64,000 bases of DNA from Glebionis coronaria (lineage: Eukaryota > Streptophyta > Magnoliopsida > Asterales > Asteraceae): assembly GCA_025667525.1 (NCBI GenBank), contig JANFOE010000582.1, forward strand, positions 124,001-188,000, given 5' to 3'. The translations under genes and the position numbers were made by a program. Positions 62,168-64,000 of the stretch are shown here, piece by piece; the first letter of the stretch is position 1; each line of letters starts with the position of its first letter. The notes below the pieces were generated by a model that saw only the letters and a program-made list of their open reading frames with translations, did no database searches and had not been told where the DNA came from.

Positions 62168-64000
62168 TGTAACACCCCCAAATTTATACAACTCAATACA
62201 GCGGAAGACTAGTTGGTGTTACGGGATAGCACATTACTCACATCATAGACAACGCATAAAAATCGCGTCGTTTAATAATAAAAGCATTTCCATTCATAAA
62301 TATCTAAGTTACATCGGTCCCAAGTCATATTATTTCATACAAAGTTTTACAAAATATTTTAATGGAAAATATCGTTTAAGTGCGGGCCATGACTTCTTGT
62401 CGTCTTCCCGAGAATTACCTTCAAGTACCTGAGATAAAACATGTTAAAAGAAAAGGGTCAGCAATAACGCCGAGTGAATTCATAGAGTTTAATAAAATCC
62501 ATCAATATAATATCAGTATAAAATTATTACTGAAAATCATTTTGTACAAATCATTTTAATGGGCCATAAAATAGCCAAAGTCATTTTATACAATTCTTCA
62601 TCAAAATCATAATATAGGCGTTTGCCTTAAAAATCATTATACGAGCCAATGTCATAAACACATCATACAATACGTCTTATGACGTTGTATGAAAATAAAA
62701 ACCGTTATATGAATATGGTTATGAAAACCAAAACACGAACATAATATCAATAGTATGACCCTGTATTGCTAGTCAGGCAATACATCGTAATTCGGTGCGT
62801 CAAGTAGTATTTCGTTAGTTTGGATTATTATAAGCCGCATGACATTGTTACCTTACTAAACCAACAACGGGTAGCTAACCCGATACTCAATTTGCCCATC
62901 TAAAGTAGCTGTCGTCACAAAGGTCACGCTATGGAAATCTTCTCATACATAAATTCGCTTACCAATCAATGTGGCACGACGGGGATCAACCGTCAAGGCG
63001 CGAACTGGGGTGATCGTCCCCAAATAGTACTATTAAATGCATAAGCGTCTACCAAATCCCGGTAGTTCACAGTTCATGCTAATGGGACTTTTAGTGACAT
63101 AACCTAACTTTAATAATCCATTTAATTTCATCTATCCGGGTCCTTTAATCATTTATCGGGTCAAAGAATCGGGTCATTCAATCATTCGGGTCCAAAATCA
63201 ATAAACAAGCAATCGGGACAAATGGTGTCCTATTTTATAAAAACTAACATGTCATCTCCCTCGCGGGTTTATAAAAAATTTCATAAAAACATTTAAAAGA
63301 GTGCGAGGCTATGAACTCACGTTGATGTAGGAAGACTGGTTATCGGCAATTCGGACGTACGGTACGTGCTTCAATCACGGAAACCTAGACAAATAATACT
63401 CTTCTTAGACTCATGTCCACTGACTTTATAAAAATAACAATTAAGTATACATATGATGATTACATATATATGATGATCAAGTGGGTTTACATATTCTCAT
63501 TTACTCATTTTTGTGTTATGTGTCGATAACTTTTATACTAGTTTTCTAGTTTTACCTATTTACGTGTTTTAGGTCCAATAAGCCTATTATAAGTTTATTA
63601 ACTTGTATTAATCCATTTCATACTTTTATTATCAGTATTTACATTTTACATGTTGGGCCCAAATGGGTTAAGCCCAATAAATAAGTTTATAAGTGTTTTA
63701 GTCCATTTTGTTGTATTATTAGTCCAGTAACGTTAACTTAGCCCGTTAATGTCCGTATGTTATATAGTTCGGGTTTTATCGGTTTTTACTTGTTATATAT
63801 GTTTCTATATCAGTATATGATTTTATAAAAGTTTACATTAGACGGGTCCAACCATCTAAGTTTTATTTAACAAAAACGTTAATTTTTACGGTAATAGCCG
63901 AGAAAGTCGTAAGAATCATGTTTATAGTTTTATAACTTATAAAACTTATCAAACTACCATTTTTATAAAATGCCCATTTATTTATCCTTATACATATTTA
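62168..64000 (-). repeat. 5' LTR of gypsy element C, running off the window
   Basis: Starts TGTAACACCCCC and is almost identical to 53372-55204. About 1.6 kb of it should lie beyond the window, followed by a GTGAG target duplication if the insertion is clean. Confidence 0.9.

Overview
The window is a stretch of plant nuclear DNA, AT-rich and dense in transposons. It is a eudicot and most likely a composite (Asteraceae); that family assignment rests on the look of the copia and gypsy retrotransposon families and is an inference. One conserved single-copy gene dominates: ATR, the DNA-damage checkpoint kinase, on the minus strand from 27928 down to 12883. I could join 15 exons with consistent phases and GT/AG junctions into an open frame of 2,683 codons. 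A broken PPR-Smr gene (about 10953-12063) lies beyond its 3' end. Almost everything else is mobile DNA.

Left part (1-10850): a nest of LTR elements, all on the minus strand. A gypsy-type LTR (1-328) sits in the gag of a copia element (LTR 2921-3779), which sits in the gag/pol of a second copia element (3780 to about 7188). A T-rich stretch, a mariner-like MITE and a probable solo gypsy LTR (8382 to about 10850) follow.

Centre right (28016-43850): just upstream of ATR is a small hAT-like element, then three DNA transposons one inside the other. The outermost carries fragments of a UDP-glycosyltransferase gene. A MULE of about 0.93 kb (TSD TTGATAGGT) is inserted in its left arm. A 12.2 kb two-gene MULE (28438-40601, TSD (T)ATTTAACCT) is inserted in the left arm of that one. 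The big MULE has an uninterrupted FAR1-type transposase gene (855 aa, 5 exons) and, facing it, an uninterrupted gene with a C-terminal Ulp1-type cysteine protease domain (1,263 aa, 8 exons). Most introns of both genes and the gap between them are filled with arrays of an 18-bp perfect palindrome repeated every 21 bp, while the exons are free of them. A related foldback element at 42600-43850 carries a differently spelled palindrome with the same 21-bp period. This architecture is the most unusual thing in the window.

Right part (43857-64000): a second retrotransposon nest, four deep. A plus-strand gypsy chromovirus-like element (gag and protease, decayed) was entered by a minus-strand copia element at 47743, that by a gypsy element with a 1.6 kb LTR at 49773, and that by a large gypsy element at 53372. 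The last has LTRs of about 3.5 kb that are almost identical to each other although its reverse transcriptase and integrase are heavily decayed, which suggests a recently mobilised non-autonomous element.
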